From positions 336,122-400,121 of the forward strand of contig NMRB01000010.1 of the NCBI GenBank assembly GCA_002633025.1: a stretch of DNA of 64,000 bases, in the 5' to 3' direction. Each line of letters starts with the position of its first letter. The stretch's first letter is position 1. The notes under the pieces are model-generated. The model searched no databases. It was not told the DNA's origin and worked only from the letters and a program-made list of their open reading frames with translations. The DNA comes from Notospermus geniculatus (taxonomy: Eukaryota > Nemertea > Pilidiophora > Heteronemertea > Lineidae). Position numbers and translations under genes: made by a program. Shown here piece by piece: positions 14,190 through 23,748 of the stretch.

Positions 14190-16147
14190 AGTATTCGAAT
14201 TGTCCATCTATTTTCTGTTACTCCCATTCATAAACCCTCCACTTAGTGAGCCCTGTCGCCACCAGGCTTGTTCGTATCACCGATTGACTTGGTTCGGGAG
14301 ACTTATCCGAATCCCCTGGACGCCTAGCGACAAACGTAAAAATCAACGCTTTATTGGTATGACTGGTTCGTCACTGGTTTTCAACTCATTCTGTTCTACA
14401 TGTAACTGCCGCCTCATTCCTCTAACCTGCCGCGTAAGAGATCGTGTGCTTTGGCGTAAATTCACATTTTATTGAATTTCAACGGCACGCGCGATATCCT
14501 CGGTCGTCGGCTTAAATCACGCTCGAGGTGATTGCTTTCCCTCCACATTTCACGCTGTCTTAACGGGTATCGCCGTCTGGGGGCAACGGGAAGAACTTAA
14601 ATATGCACGGCATTCTTCGCAGCCGAGTCTCATCAAGTTGAGAAACCTTCAGGTCAAAGGTCATCCTTGATTATAGCGCCGGCACTGTGTTACCGAGGTG
14701 AATGGCATATCACCAGGATGACTAAACTGCAACTTGAGAAGGTCTGAGGCTAAGCATTAATCCCACTTAAGCTCTCGCCACGCTATGCTATACCGGTTCG
14801 TAAGAAACGGAGCATTCCCCCCGCTATTTCTTCTGGTATATTAACTTAGTTGATACCATCCAGACTCCAGCAAAATGGACCACATTGGGTGAGATTCCCT
14901 CGATAAATATTTTGAATGAAATTAAGACTTAGTTGTGCGGTGTGCCACCAACAGTCATTGCCATTGTAGTTAATTTCTGGCGTTTTTGAACGCAATCAGC
15001 AAACAGTCTTCTTGAAAATATTGGATGTTCTTAAAAAACAAAATGGTCTCGTCGTCACTGAATTTCGCATGCACTACTAGCCCGTTATTCTGGCTATCAG
15101 TATACAGTAGGGCCTACTGCGAATGTATATACCCGTAAACCTTTATTTTTTGGTAAGAGAATCCATAAGCGGGTATTATCTGGACTAAATAATCTTTAAA
15201 TGAAAGTAAATTGCTCTTTAATGGTCACCGGGCGGGTTCCAAAAGAATCCCAACAATGAAATTTGGCCAGCACATCCGGCCAGCACATCCTTGTAACAGC
15301 ATCTCCATCTATCGTTAAACACGGCAACTACAGCAGCATCAGCAGCATCGGTAGTGGAGATTATTTTGATCCTGCGGCACTGGTTCGGAAACAAGTTTTT
15401 GATTTCTTCTCAGCTGGGGTTTGCTTCTTGACTGATTCTTTGTCGTAGTCGAATCTGTTAGAAGAATATCTAAAGCGACTTCTAGCATCTATATAGGACA
15501 CTGCCCCACAAAAAGTTTAAACTTCACCGCCTGCTCTTCTTCGTGGGTGTACTATCCGATCCGTCTCATCGCTAGTGAGTTATTTCATTGCATTTTACGC
15601 TCGCCTCTAGTTCTTGATGATCGGGAACCATAATCACATATAAATTGAATAGGCCTTGTACTTCATCCCTAGATAAGAGGGCAACATGTGCAACCGAACA
15701 AGGTAATGATGTGAATAGTGCAGAACTCAAGCACATCACAAAACGAAGCCAGTTGGCCTATACCTGGCAAAATTACATGTACATGTACTTGATAAATTCT
15801 AGAATATTGGACGTATTGTTATACCACAGTCGGTTTAGCCTGATATTTACATGGCAGGTAAGGACCAAGATTCTTCGGAGAGCTAATTAAGACCGCCCTC
15901 ACCTCAATGAGGGCGGTCTTTCATTGGTTTTACTGGAATTTTCTCTCTCTTTCGCTCTCTCTCTTTCTCTAGCCAATGTTTGACGATAACTCACGAAATA
16001 GGCCACGTATTGTCAAGAAACTTTGAGAACTTGCAGATATACACTACTGGAACTGATTAGATTCTGGGTAACATCTGAAGGAAACCAGATTTTTGGTGAA
16101 TTTTTAAAGTTTTCTGTTTTGAAAGCCACCAATTAGCACAAATACAG
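14190..16147. other. Non-coding stretch, no gene recognised
   Basis: No gene is recognised. It contains the 15889-15920 stem-loop, a pyrimidine-rich CT tract at about 15940-15971, and at 15619-15631 the 13-mer GATCGGGAACCAT, which recurs in the hairpin at 23718-23748. Confidence 0.6.
15889..15920. repeat. Perfect 13-bp stem-loop
   Basis: AAGACCGCCCTCA is followed by loop CCTCAA and its exact reverse complement. It resembles a bacterial terminator in shape, but the context is eukaryotic. It does not match the histone 3' stem-loop. Confidence 0.6.
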
Positions 16148-16322
16148 ATATCAACTGCCTTCCCTCTGCTGATCGCTATGAAATGTACTTGGGGTGGGAG
16201 GGTCATCAACTAAAAGAACAGCATACTGATATAGATATCAACCGCCTTCCCCGTGCTGATCGCTATGAATACAATCTTGGGGTTGGAGGGCCATCAACTG
16301 AAAGAACAGCATTTGATTTTGT
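16148..16322. repeat. Tandem duplication of an ~87-bp unit
   Basis: The unit beginning ATATCAAC is repeated at 16235, and the later part is offset by 88 rather than 87 bases, so one base has been gained or lost. The second copy carries an open frame (DINRLPRADRYEYNLG...), but the indel means the frame is not shared along the whole unit, which argues against coding. Confidence 0.75.
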
Positions 16323-16696
16323 GCTATTCCTGTGGCTCGACTGGTAATATGCGGTTGTGCACCGTCTGGGACTTGGACTTTCTGAACAATAGGCCCATGA
16401 GATTTTTAATCAGGTTTTCGAAGAAAAATTACCGAAAGTGGCGGGCGTCCGGGCGGTCGCTTTTCTCTTGTCCGACTGATAACTTAAAAACGACTTGAGA
16501 TTTCCTTTTGAAATTTTTGGGACATGTTGCTTGTAAGTAGACGTTGTTTCCTTTCGATATTCAGCGTCATTCGATTCAAGGTTTGGCCAATAGGGGGTTA
16601 AATGTGAAAACAGAAGGAGGTGCTTTCAAATAAGCGACAGACCATTCATTGGTGTATGAAAAGTAATCTTTTGGCACCCGTACGGCACGCTGCTGT

Positions 16697-16834
16697 AAAG
16701 GCCCGTTTCCACTAGAGCGTTTTACGCCGCGTGATGCGTCAAATCTTTTGTAATATTTTCCGCCGCTCTGCTTCCAAACAATGGGCGAAGCGTCAAAACG
16801 CTCACGCTACCGCTTCTGTGGAAACGGGCCTTAA
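16697..16834. mobile_element. MITE with ~17-bp TIRs
   Basis: The left end (AAAGGCCCGTTTCCAC) and right end (GTGGAAACGGGCCTT) are inverted copies. The interior carries further imperfect GCG-rich inverted matches. The length of about 138 bp, no coding capacity and terminal symmetry indicate a non-autonomous DNA transposon. A TAA-type target duplication is possible but not certain. Confidence 0.75.
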
Positions 16835-17378
16835 GACATAGGGCGTAATTATGGATTTGGTGGTTGACAGTGGGGAAAAAAGCCAGCTCAGATGGCCTCA
16901 TCTGGCGATGTCGCAGACGCATTAACGGTGTTCGTCATGATTGTTCGTTGAAAGCCATTAAAACGTTGACTTCCGGCTTGGTCTAAGGAAAACGGCAAAC
17001 TGCGCATGCGCGAATTATCCACGGCAATGACCTAATTACGAAGTTTGAACTCATCTATTGAGGATGCCCAATTCGATTATGCAATGACCTTGCTCATCAT
17101 CATGGTCAGACATATGACAATTTCCATTCTTATCTAATGAAATGAACCATATGACATTTTCAATGTTCTCTTGTGTCACCACACTGTTCATCTCTGAAAC
17201 GTGCACCAATGATTCCCTTTGATACATTATAATTATGCTGTTTCATCGAAATAGCTAGGTATGAGGGTAATTAAGCTTAGGTAAAAAAACGCGTAATTTT
17301 CATGCGGTTTTATCGAATATTCCATTGCCTTTGGCGAATTCTGTTGGCAACTTCATGTATCAAGGACGCATCCTCCAT

Positions 17379-17645
17379 TCATAACTGAGAGCTTGGTCTG
17401 GTAGGCAGAGGCGACCAGCGCTGCTGACGTTGATGGCGTAACATTTCCAGTGTATTCCTGACAGCCTCTGTGACACGAGGATTGATTCGAGAGAAGTGCA
17501 CGTCCCCTTGGAGGATTTCTACTTTCTGATTGTCAGAAGTCACGGTCCATGGTCCACGATTCTGAACGAACCGAAAAAGTGTCTCATGTTGAACGAGTTT
17601 CCATGTTGACCGACGACTAAAACAGTGCGCATGGAGGCTTTTCAT
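17379..17645 (-). CDS. Possible exon or small gene, unknown function
   Basis: An 88-codon frame on the minus strand from an ATG at 17645 to a TGA at 17379. Codon choice looks coding-like, and a possible splice acceptor (CTGTTTTAG on the minus strand) falls about ten codons in, so it could instead be the last exon of a longer gene whose other exons would lie to the right, across the GPCR region. The product is basic and soluble (key stretch: WTVTSDNQKVEILQGDV), with no membrane segment and no family I recognise. No AATAAA is seen just downstream. It lies head-to-head with the GPCR, about 110 bases apart. Confidence 0.35.
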   Translation of the reverse strand: MKSLHAHCFSRRSTWKLVQHETLFRFVQNRGPWTVTSDNQKVEILQGDVHFSRINPRVTEAVRNTLEMLRHQRQQRWSPLPTRPSSQL

Positions 17646-17744
17646 TGCATTCTCACATCAAGTGACCCCTTCCAATTTTAAATCACAATTTTGACGCCAG
17701 AACGTCGGAGTAGGTACCAATTCTATTTCCCTATCTCGACACAG

Positions 17745-17759
17745 ATGCGAGCAATATGA
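17745..17759 (+). promoter_or_regulatory. Minimal uORF overlapping the GPCR start codon
   Basis: ATG CGA GCA ATA TGA starts at 17745, and its stop codon overlaps the GPCR start (ATGA at 17756-17759). A pyrimidine-rich tract ending in ACAG sits immediately before it, so a 5' UTR exon boundary may lie at 17744/17745. If the acceptor is used, this four-residue uORF opens the coding exon and could lower or couple GPCR translation. Confidence 0.45.
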
Positions 17760-18787
17760 CCCTTGCAACTCTCGGCACTGATGGAAACTCCACCGAGGTC
17801 GCCACCGAACCTTGGTGTCTCTATTCTCAACATATGTTCAAAGGTACTCCAATAGAACGGGTAAGCTTTTTCATCCAAGTCCCTTTTATGCTAACCATAG
17901 CCATCTCAGGTGTAGTTGGAAACATACTGGCATTTTTCGTACTTGGGAAGGAACTGAAGAACTCTTCGACGTCTGCTTTTCTGAGGGCTTTGGCGATTGC
18001 AGACAACGTTGTGCTCGTGGGTTACTCTTTCTATTTTTCGATCCGTGCCATCTATAAACATACTGGTTACATTATTGAGTACTATGAATTCTTTCAGTAT
18101 ATCAGCATATATCTTTTCACCACTATGGTATACGCCAAATGTGTCGGGGTTTATCTGGTTGTTTGTGTCACTGCCGAACGCTTTATTGCTGTGTGCAAAC
18201 CCCTAAAAGCACAATCCATCTGCACCGTAAGGAATGCCCATATTGCAATTTGCTGTTTGCTACTTGTTGCCATGGTATACAAACTGCCAAATCTCATGCT
18301 CGTCGATGTAATCTTCGTCAAAGAACCGTGTTCCGGTCTGCTGAAACCGCTATCGGTGCAGAGTAAATACTACAAAGATCCCGTCGTTGAGATAGTCTAC
18401 GTGCAGTCATTACCACTAATACTCGAAGCAGCAGTCCCTTTCACCATCATGATTTACGGAAATTACAGTATGATTAAGACACTGAAATCAGCCGGGGGTC
18501 TCGGAACAGGCGAGGACAAACGCAAGAAGGAATCGGTTGCATTAACGAAGAGAGTTATCGCCGTATCCATCATATTTGTCTGCTTGGAGGCACCCCTACC
18601 GCTCACCGACATCTTCTACACCTGGGGTAGTTTGTACTTCCTCAATGAAGAGCAGCAGAACATAGTGTATCACATTATCTATAATTCTTACATCTTCTCC
18701 ACAATCAATTCTTTCATCAATTTCTATGTCTATTGCCTGACTGGAAAAAGTTTCAGAAAGGCGCTCCATCGGATGATCAGAGGATAA
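17756..18787 (+). CDS. Rhodopsin-class GPCR, FMRFamide/peptide-receptor-like, single coding exon
   Basis: A 343-residue seven-helix receptor that would couple an extracellular ligand to G proteins at the plasma membrane. Seen: an N-glycosylation site at N11; TM1 with G55-N56; TM2 LAIAD with D83; TM3 ending in E141-R142-F143, an ERF variant of DRY; TM5 around 214-236; a basic third loop (KRKK, 255-258); TM6 with P280 and P282 but no tryptophan of the CWxP switch; TM7 N318-S319-x-x-N322-F323-Y324-V325-Y326 in place of NPxxY. The C-tail is very short (about 16 residues) and has no palmitoylation cysteine. The usual TM3 cysteine is absent (position 117 is S); C21 and C192 could form the extracellular disulfide instead. 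The NSxxNFxxYC pattern is typical of invertebrate FMRFamide-receptor-like orphan receptors. It is uninterrupted and intact. Class A membership is secure; the ligand is not known. Confidence 0.85.
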   Translation: MTLATLGTDGNSTEVATEPWCLYSQHMFKGTPIERVSFFIQVPFMLTIAISGVVGNILAFFVLGKELKNSSTSAFLRALAIADNVVLVGYSFYFSIRAIYKHTGYIIEYYEFFQYISIYLFTTMVYAKCVGVYLVVCVTAERFIAVCKPLKAQSICTVRNAHIAICCLLLVAMVYKLPNLMLVDVIFVKEPCSGLLKPLSVQSKYYKDPVVEIVYVQSLPLILEAAVPFTIMIYGNYSMIKTLKSAGGLGTGEDKRKKESVALTKRVIAVSIIFVCLEAPLPLTDIFYTWGSLYFLNEEQQNIVYHIIYNSYIFSTINSFINFYVYCLTGKSFRKALHRMIRG

Positions 18788-18889
18788 GTTTCGAGCAGCA
18801 AGCAATGCAGAGGCATCGATATCGTACATAAAGATGATCTACTGTTTACCAATGAGCGAACACCACGTTTGTTTAACACTGAAATATAG

Positions 18890-18895
18890 AATAAA
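18890..18895 (+). terminator. Poly(A) signal of the GPCR
   Basis: AATAAA lies 103 bases after the GPCR stop codon, a normal 3' UTR distance. Confidence 0.6.
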
Positions 18896-18899
18896 AGAT

Positions 18900-19891
18900 G
18901 ACGATGTAATATTTGTGTAGGCCTACGTTGTACAAAATTAGCGAGTTTTCTCAAAGTCCCCGAAACGCTAACGCGAACGCCAATCCCATTGTTCCATGCC
19001 ATGAAGAGAGCACCGAGCAAAAGGTAGGCGTTGTTCGCGTTCCCGTTGGCGTCTTAATTCGGGGGCTTTGCGAAAACTCTCTATTACATGTATATCAGAG
19101 ACATTTCCTTAATATTTTGAAGCATCCAGAATATGTAGGCCTAATGGAATTTTGTCCTTGATTACAAACCATATGGGCACCAAATACATGTATCATTCTT
19201 TAGTTTTTCCATTGATTGCTATGCCCCCCTCCCCGGTGATAACCGGAAGATGCACTGCCTCATAGGTCGTAAAAAGCCAGGGGGGGGGGGTTGGAGGGTA
19301 TAGTAGTAACTGAGTTACAAGCAACCTAAGTTTGAGGTTCGCTCTGGACGAAAGAACGCACGGGATCAACACTGAAAATAGGCGCCACGAATCTATAAGT
19401 ATTCCTCTTTCGTCAGAATCGCAAATGATTGTAATAAAATCCCTTTAAACCGAAGAATTTGGCCATTTTGTTCTGCCACTTTCATCACCATCTCATCACA
19501 CAAGCCGCCATTTTTTCCCGGCCATCAACCCTACAGCGCCTGCGCAATAGAGGAAATACGGGATGCGCGCTACCGGCCCGTTTGATCACGCTGGATACAT
19601 GATATTCGATATTACCGAATCATAGTTAAAGCTGGTGCACGAGATTATGATGATTTCACATGATGTACATGTAGTGTTGTGTACCATATTTAATCTAGGA
19701 GTCATTCTTCAGGAGAGCAGAATGTTGAAGACAGCGAGCTCAATAAGGAACGTTTGGCAGGACCGGGTCGGGGGGGCTAGCAAGAAAATATTTAATCACA
19801 GAAAAATTCAAGTATTTTGCTCTCAGATGCGAGGGAAATGCATCTAAAAGGACTTAAATTGTCAAATTTCTCTGGGGGGAGGGTCCCCAGA
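18900..19891. other. Intergenic stretch between GPCR and transporter cluster
   Basis: No gene seen. It has a poly-G run near 19280-19290 and a CpG- and GC-richer patch at 19500-19600. The last ~60 bases (GGGGGAGGGTCCCCAGACCC) look like a common dispersed repeat end at the border of duplicated block A1. Confidence 0.6.
19501..19600. promoter_or_regulatory. Promoter-like patch with YY1- and NRF1-like words
   Basis: GCCGCCATTTT at 19504-19514 is a minus-strand YY1-like site, and CGCCTGCGCAATA (about 19537-19549) resembles an NRF1 half-site. CpGs are denser here. There is no clear gene to assign it to; a start upstream of the SLC18-like leader is possible. Confidence 0.25.
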
Positions 19892-20550
19892 CCCCCGTTC
19901 GGGCTTCGGGCTTTCGTGGTCATCACCTCTGTCGAGCTACGCCTCCTTTCTGCCAATCCTGGATCCGGCCCTGGTTTGGCAACACTGCCGTCGACCGAAA
20001 TCATACTTCTACACGTATTTCCTTCACACAACGCACCTCCCTCCCTGCCGAATGATAAGATGATGTTCTCATGTAACAACTCACCAAGATGGCAGAACCT
20101 GTGTCCATAAAATTACGCTCAGCAGAAGATCAATTCTTCGACCGTCACGACAGAATTAAATTTAAGGGTTTGGGAAATTGACAATTAGTAACATACACTT
20201 TTCCAAATCCTTAACATCAGTTCTTTCCGTTCTCCTGTTCTTGATCTCGCTCCGACGCTTCTGTACCTTCCGTACGGTTTAGCTCAGATCGCACCCTTCA
20301 TCGTTCGCCCCGAGTAAGGAAAGATGGCGGCACCAATCATTCGTGATAGTCGGCGCAACTCCGATAAAGAGCTTTACCACGTAGAGCACATAAAGGACGC
20401 TGATGTTTTCGGTTTCTGCGAAAATTTGCCTAAATCCCAAGTCATTTGTCACCTGGAAACAGTATTTGTTGTTGTCGCCGAAAGCTGACCAAATCCCATA
20501 TCACTAAATATTCCATCATCCCTCGTACGCGTATTTCCTGGCCTCCCGGG

Positions 20551-20629
20551 CGTCACCGCCGGCTCGTGCCCATGTCAAGTCAAAGCACTCACTATCTTCG
20601 GTCTTCGTTGCTTTCCCTGGTCGGTGATC
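20551..20629 (+). promoter_or_regulatory. Leader core element, copy A1
   Basis: This ~79-base block (starting CGTCACCGCCGGCTCGTG) is the part of the leader best conserved between the A blocks and the diverged B blocks. Counterparts lie at 23481-23559, 30372-30450, 28143-28218 and 34192-34257. One frame through it stays open in all five copies despite indels. It may be regulatory DNA, untranslated RNA, or a short coding exon. Confidence 0.45.
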
Positions 20630-20647
20630 GATCTCGTGATCGGTTTG

Positions 20648-20655
20648 TGACGTCA
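20648..20655 (+). promoter_or_regulatory. CRE palindrome TGACGTCA (A1)
   Basis: A perfect CREB/ATF palindrome in the leader of copy 1. It is kept at 30469-30476 before intact copy 3 and mutated to TGACATCA at 23578-23585 before the broken copy. Confidence 0.5.
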
Positions 20656-21150
20656 CTGCTTTTGAATTAGATGCAATTTCACTGAAAAACGCTTCTTAAA
20701 GCATAGTTTGGCCGATTTTAAAATTTTAACCTTGAAAAGATCACTCCTTGTATCAAGAGCAATCGAATAATTATTTCCTCCTGACATGACTATTAATTCC
20801 CGCTTATCATTCGGAGTTACCATCTGGCCTTGTTCGTGAATAATGACAGATCTATGCAATGACTATGCAGTGTACAGAAAACCAGAAAACACAATCGCGA
20901 TCTAGCACCAGGAAGTGTCCCGATATTCATCAGCAACAAGGACCTGTTGCTGGTATCATAAACCAGCTACTTCCAACGCTGTTCGTTCAAGGACGGACTA
21001 GCTTTACATTTTTACTTTACCTTCCTTCTTCAAGTCGGTATTGTCACTGGGTGTCTATCTTTTCTGAACTGTTCATGTCGTCCAACAGCCGAGAGTAGAG
21101 GGCAGCTCTAGGAACCATAGACGTGCAGGCAAAATTTCTTCTCCTTCAGA

Positions 21151-22713
21151 ATGTCGGGAAGTGGATGGCTCGACTCTTTGCGGTTATTCAGACGGAGCAA
21201 GGTACTAGTAGCCATCGCCTTCGCCATAGCGTGTTACACGGATGGATCAGCCATAGCACTCATCATATCATTTGCGCCGAGACTCATTCGAACGATGAAT
21301 TATGAAAGATGCAACTGCTCAAACGGGACACGTCATCTTGACAACAGCTCCAGCTCTTCGCAATATGATTTCAACAGTTCTGATCAGACAACTCAGGAAT
21401 TTTACTGCCCGAAGCAAAAACATTCAGCTTGGAGGTGTTTATCAGATGCGGATATCCTGCGCGAAACATCGAACACCGTGGCGTTGTTGAACGGTGTCGG
21501 ACCTCTTGCAGCGGTAGTCATCAACCCATTCGTTGCAATTGTGTGCTCGAAGTACGGCCATCGCACTCCTTTCCTAGTGGGGTCAATTGTTCAGGTGATG
21601 GGGGGCACCCTGTACCTTTTCGCAATTAATCCCACAATGTTAGTATTTGGAAGAGGCGCCCAGGGAATGGCCTCAGCCATTGTCCTCATCAGCGGACTTC
21701 TCATGGTGAACACTGTTTTCGATGAAGAGGAAAGGACTAAGGTCATCTCCTGGTCGCTTGCTGTGTCGTATCCATTGTCCTTTCTCGTTACTTTTGCCTT
21801 GGGTAACGCTGCGTATGATTTCAGTGGTGCTACCTTGCCAATGGGCATGCTACTTGGGATGGCATTTGTCGACTTCGTCCTAAGGCTCTTGTTGGACACG
21901 AAAGAGTACGATGAAGCTTGCAAGAAGAAATTGCAGGAACGAATATCGGTCAAGTGTTACGTCGAAGACAAACCGAAAGGCACCGTAACTGGCTCGCAAG
22001 CCAAGGAAAGAAATGAATTAGGGCAGGAGTGCAACGAAGATCCACCCTCTCTGACTGATCTTCCAAGTGACAAGGACGACATTCTGCCTTCTGAGAAACA
22101 TACATGTAGTGGACGGTCCGAAGGGGGCAGCTACTTAGGCCTGCTTACTGATGTCTTCGTGATCGAGGTGTTGGTGATGACATTCATTCAGTACTTTAGT
22201 GTCTATGCCGTGTTTGCAACTGCCCCAAATTGGTTGATTAACATCCTTCACGCTGAGCAATGGCAACTTGGTGTCGTTCTCAGTGTGGGGGCGGTGGTGC
22301 AGCTCTTAAATGCTTTGGTGAATGGTGGTTTGATATCAAGGACAAACATATGGCTCTACATCTTAATCAGTCTGATTGTGCTTGAAGTAGGTCTATTCGT
22401 ATATCCTTTCGTCCCAAACGTTTGGGTAGCGCTGATACCAGTGATTGCTTTGAGAGGGGTGGTCCTTTGTTGCATGTTGATGTGCCTGCCAAATTTTCTG
22501 TCATTTCTGATGGAAGACCGTCACCCTGACAGCGTAGCAAATGGTTTCGCATTGTTTAATTTGTCCTACTCGGTGGCATCAGGCCTTGGACCATTTCTCG
22601 CTAATTTGCTTGAATTGATATCTTTTATGAAGTTGTACTTCATCATAGCTGGAATGTGCTCTTTTTTTATTGTATTTCCCATACACTGGCGGTGTGTGGG
22701 TCTGCTTTCATGA
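21151..22713 (+). CDS. SLC18-like (vesicular amine transporter family) MFS carrier, copy 1
   Basis: A 520-residue single-exon MFS transporter. Residues 18-46 form TM1 with D31, matching the TM1 aspartate of vesicular monoamine transporters. A glycosylated luminal loop follows (sequons N55, N58, N65, N75), as in SLC18 proteins. Then come TM2 with NPF (125-127), the TM2-3 loop SKYGHR, TM4 with R168 in GRGAQG, and the acidic DEEER (191-195). A charged cytosolic loop (about 249-328) separates the two six-helix halves. The second half has WQLGV (371-375), DRH (456-458) and a TM11 GLGPF (478-482). WQLGV and the DEEER/RH landmarks match SLC18 well. By manual alignment the VMAT2 K138 and D426 ion-pair positions are G117 and N470, and the TM7 glutamate is missing, so substrate and coupling are uncertain. 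The family would exchange luminal protons for cytosolic substrate. The start follows an acceptor-like CTTCAGA directly. Confidence 0.85.
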   Translation: MSGSGWLDSLRLFRRSKVLVAIAFAIACYTDGSAIALIISFAPRLIRTMNYERCNCSNGTRHLDNSSSSSQYDFNSSDQTTQEFYCPKQKHSAWRCLSDADILRETSNTVALLNGVGPLAAVVINPFVAIVCSKYGHRTPFLVGSIVQVMGGTLYLFAINPTMLVFGRGAQGMASAIVLISGLLMVNTVFDEEERTKVISWSLAVSYPLSFLVTFALGNAAYDFSGATLPMGMLLGMAFVDFVLRLLLDTKEYDEACKKKLQERISVKCYVEDKPKGTVTGSQAKERNELGQECNEDPPSLTDLPSDKDDILPSEKHTCSGRSEGGSYLGLLTDVFVIEVLVMTFIQYFSVYAVFATAPNWLINILHAEQWQLGVVLSVGAVVQLLNALVNGGLISRTNIWLYILISLIVLEVGLFVYPFVPNVWVALIPVIALRGVVLCCMLMCLPNFLSFLMEDRHPDSVANGFALFNLSYSVASGLGPFLANLLELISFMKLYFIIAGMCSFFIVFPIHWRCVGLLS

Positions 22714-22809
22714 TCTGGTGAATGATCCATGATGTAAAGCTCTTTGGTGATTGTTATACACCCACGGACAAAAGTACATGTAAATGGCCCGTTCTTTGTG
22801 GAATACGTG

Positions 22810-22815
22810 AATAAA
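22810..22815 (+). terminator. Poly(A) signal, SLC18-like copy 1
   Basis: AATAAA lies about 97 bases past the stop, immediately before the TIR sequence that starts at 22816. Confidence 0.55.
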
Positions 22816-23296
22816 AATGAAATGATCCATGGACCATGTGCTCACCTGTGTTTTCGATTTTAGCCACCTAGTTGCCAAGCCACGAATCGAATTGGGCCGA
22901 AACTTGGTGTCACTGGACATCTGACCTAGGGGAATATATGTGCCAAGTTTCAGGTCAACAGCCCCTGCGGCCACGAAACGTGCCACCTAACGGCAAAGTT
23001 TTGAACGTTGACCTCGGTGACCTTGAAAAAGAGGTCAAATCAAAAACCCGTTGGCAGGCAGACCGTGCAATGCAAAGATATTCAACTACTGGTAGGCTGT
23101 GTATTTCAATAAAATTGAAAATATCGATAGTTCGTAGGATAATATTGGATGACATTACCGGTAGGTGACAGAGAAATCTACTAGAAATGAACTCTCTCTC
23201 ATTAGGTAACAGATGCAGCCTGCTGTCATCAGTCTGCCAAGTGGGTCACCCATTGTGACATGAGTCCATACCAGTAAAAATCTTAAACATAAACAT
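22816..23296. mobile_element. Left end of the TIR element, cut by tandem duplication
   Basis: 22816-22846 is the same 31-base terminal repeat found at 24977-25007, and the following ~450 bases match the interior of that element (TGACCT/AGGTCA half-sites, TGTGCCAAGTTTCAGGTCAA). The match to the full element stops at the A1/A2 junction near 23296, where the next leader begins, so the element was present before the A1-A2 duplication. Confidence 0.65.
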
Positions 23297-23719
23297 AAGA
23301 GCTTTACCACGTAGAGCACGTAAAGGAGGCTGATGTTTTCCGTTTCTGCAAAAACTTGCCTAAATCCCAAGTCATTTGTCACCTGGAAACAGTATTTGTT
23401 GTTGTCGCCGAATGCTGACCAAATCCCATATCACTAAATATTCCATCATCCCTCGTACGCGTATTTCCTGGCCTCCCGGGCGTCACCGCCGGCTCGTGCC
23501 CACGTCAAGTCAAAGCACTCACTATCTTCGGTCTTCGTTGCTTTCCCTGGTCGGTGATCTGTCTCGTGATCGGTTTGTGACATCACTGCAATTTCACTGA
23601 AAAACGCTTCTTAAAGCATAGTTTGGCCGATTTTAAAATTTTAACCTTGAAAAGATCACTCCTTGTATCAAGAGCAATCGAATTTCCTCCTGACATGACT
23701 ATTAATTCCCGCTTATTAT
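23297..23719 (+). promoter_or_regulatory. Truncated leader of the broken SLC18-like copy (A2)
   Basis: It matches 20369-20809 of the A1 leader but lacks the YY1-like site, the first ATG and the leader start. The CRE is altered to TGACATCA at 23578-23585. Homology to A1 stops at about 23719, where a hairpin filler begins. Confidence 0.7.
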
Positions 23720-23748
23720 GGTTCCCGATCACTAAGATCGGGAACCAT
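23718..23748. repeat. Hairpin filler at the deletion junction of A2
   Basis: ATGGTTCCCGATC, spacer ACTAA, then the exact reverse complement. It forms most of the 44 bases that replace about 783 bases of A1 sequence (20810-21592). The arm 13-mer also occurs alone at 15619-15631. Confidence 0.75.

Larger units (their letters stand above)
19892..21150 (+). promoter_or_regulatory. Leader/promoter region of SLC18-like copy 1 (block A1)
   Basis: This ~1.25 kb is shared almost base for base with 29713-30966 ahead of copy 3, and its later part with 23297-23719 ahead of the broken copy. It contains a YY1-like AAGATGGCGGC (20321-20331), a donor-like CGA/GTAAGG at 20311-20318, a perfect CRE (20648-20655), and directly before the coding ATG a pyrimidine-rich acceptor TTCTTCTCCTTCAG. 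A non-coding first exon spliced to the single coding exon is the simplest reading. A 54-codon ATG frame (20324-20488) lies in it but changes mainly at amino-acid-altering positions between copies. Confidence 0.5.

Noticed and set aside
15889-15920. Rho-independent terminator or histone stem-loop
   Set aside because: Eukaryotic context, no gene upstream, and the loop and stem do not match the histone element.
16148-16352. Possible protein repeat with DIN-LP-ADRYE words
   Set aside because: A one-base indel between the two units means the frame is not maintained; only one unit reads through, so a plain DNA tandem duplication is simpler.
20324-20488. 54-codon ATG frame in the A1 leader (copy at 30145-30309), starting MAAPIIRDSRRNS
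   Set aside because: Most differences between the two copies change the amino acid and few are silent, the B leaders lack the frame, and the ATG is part of a YY1-like motif. More likely untranslated leader or intron.
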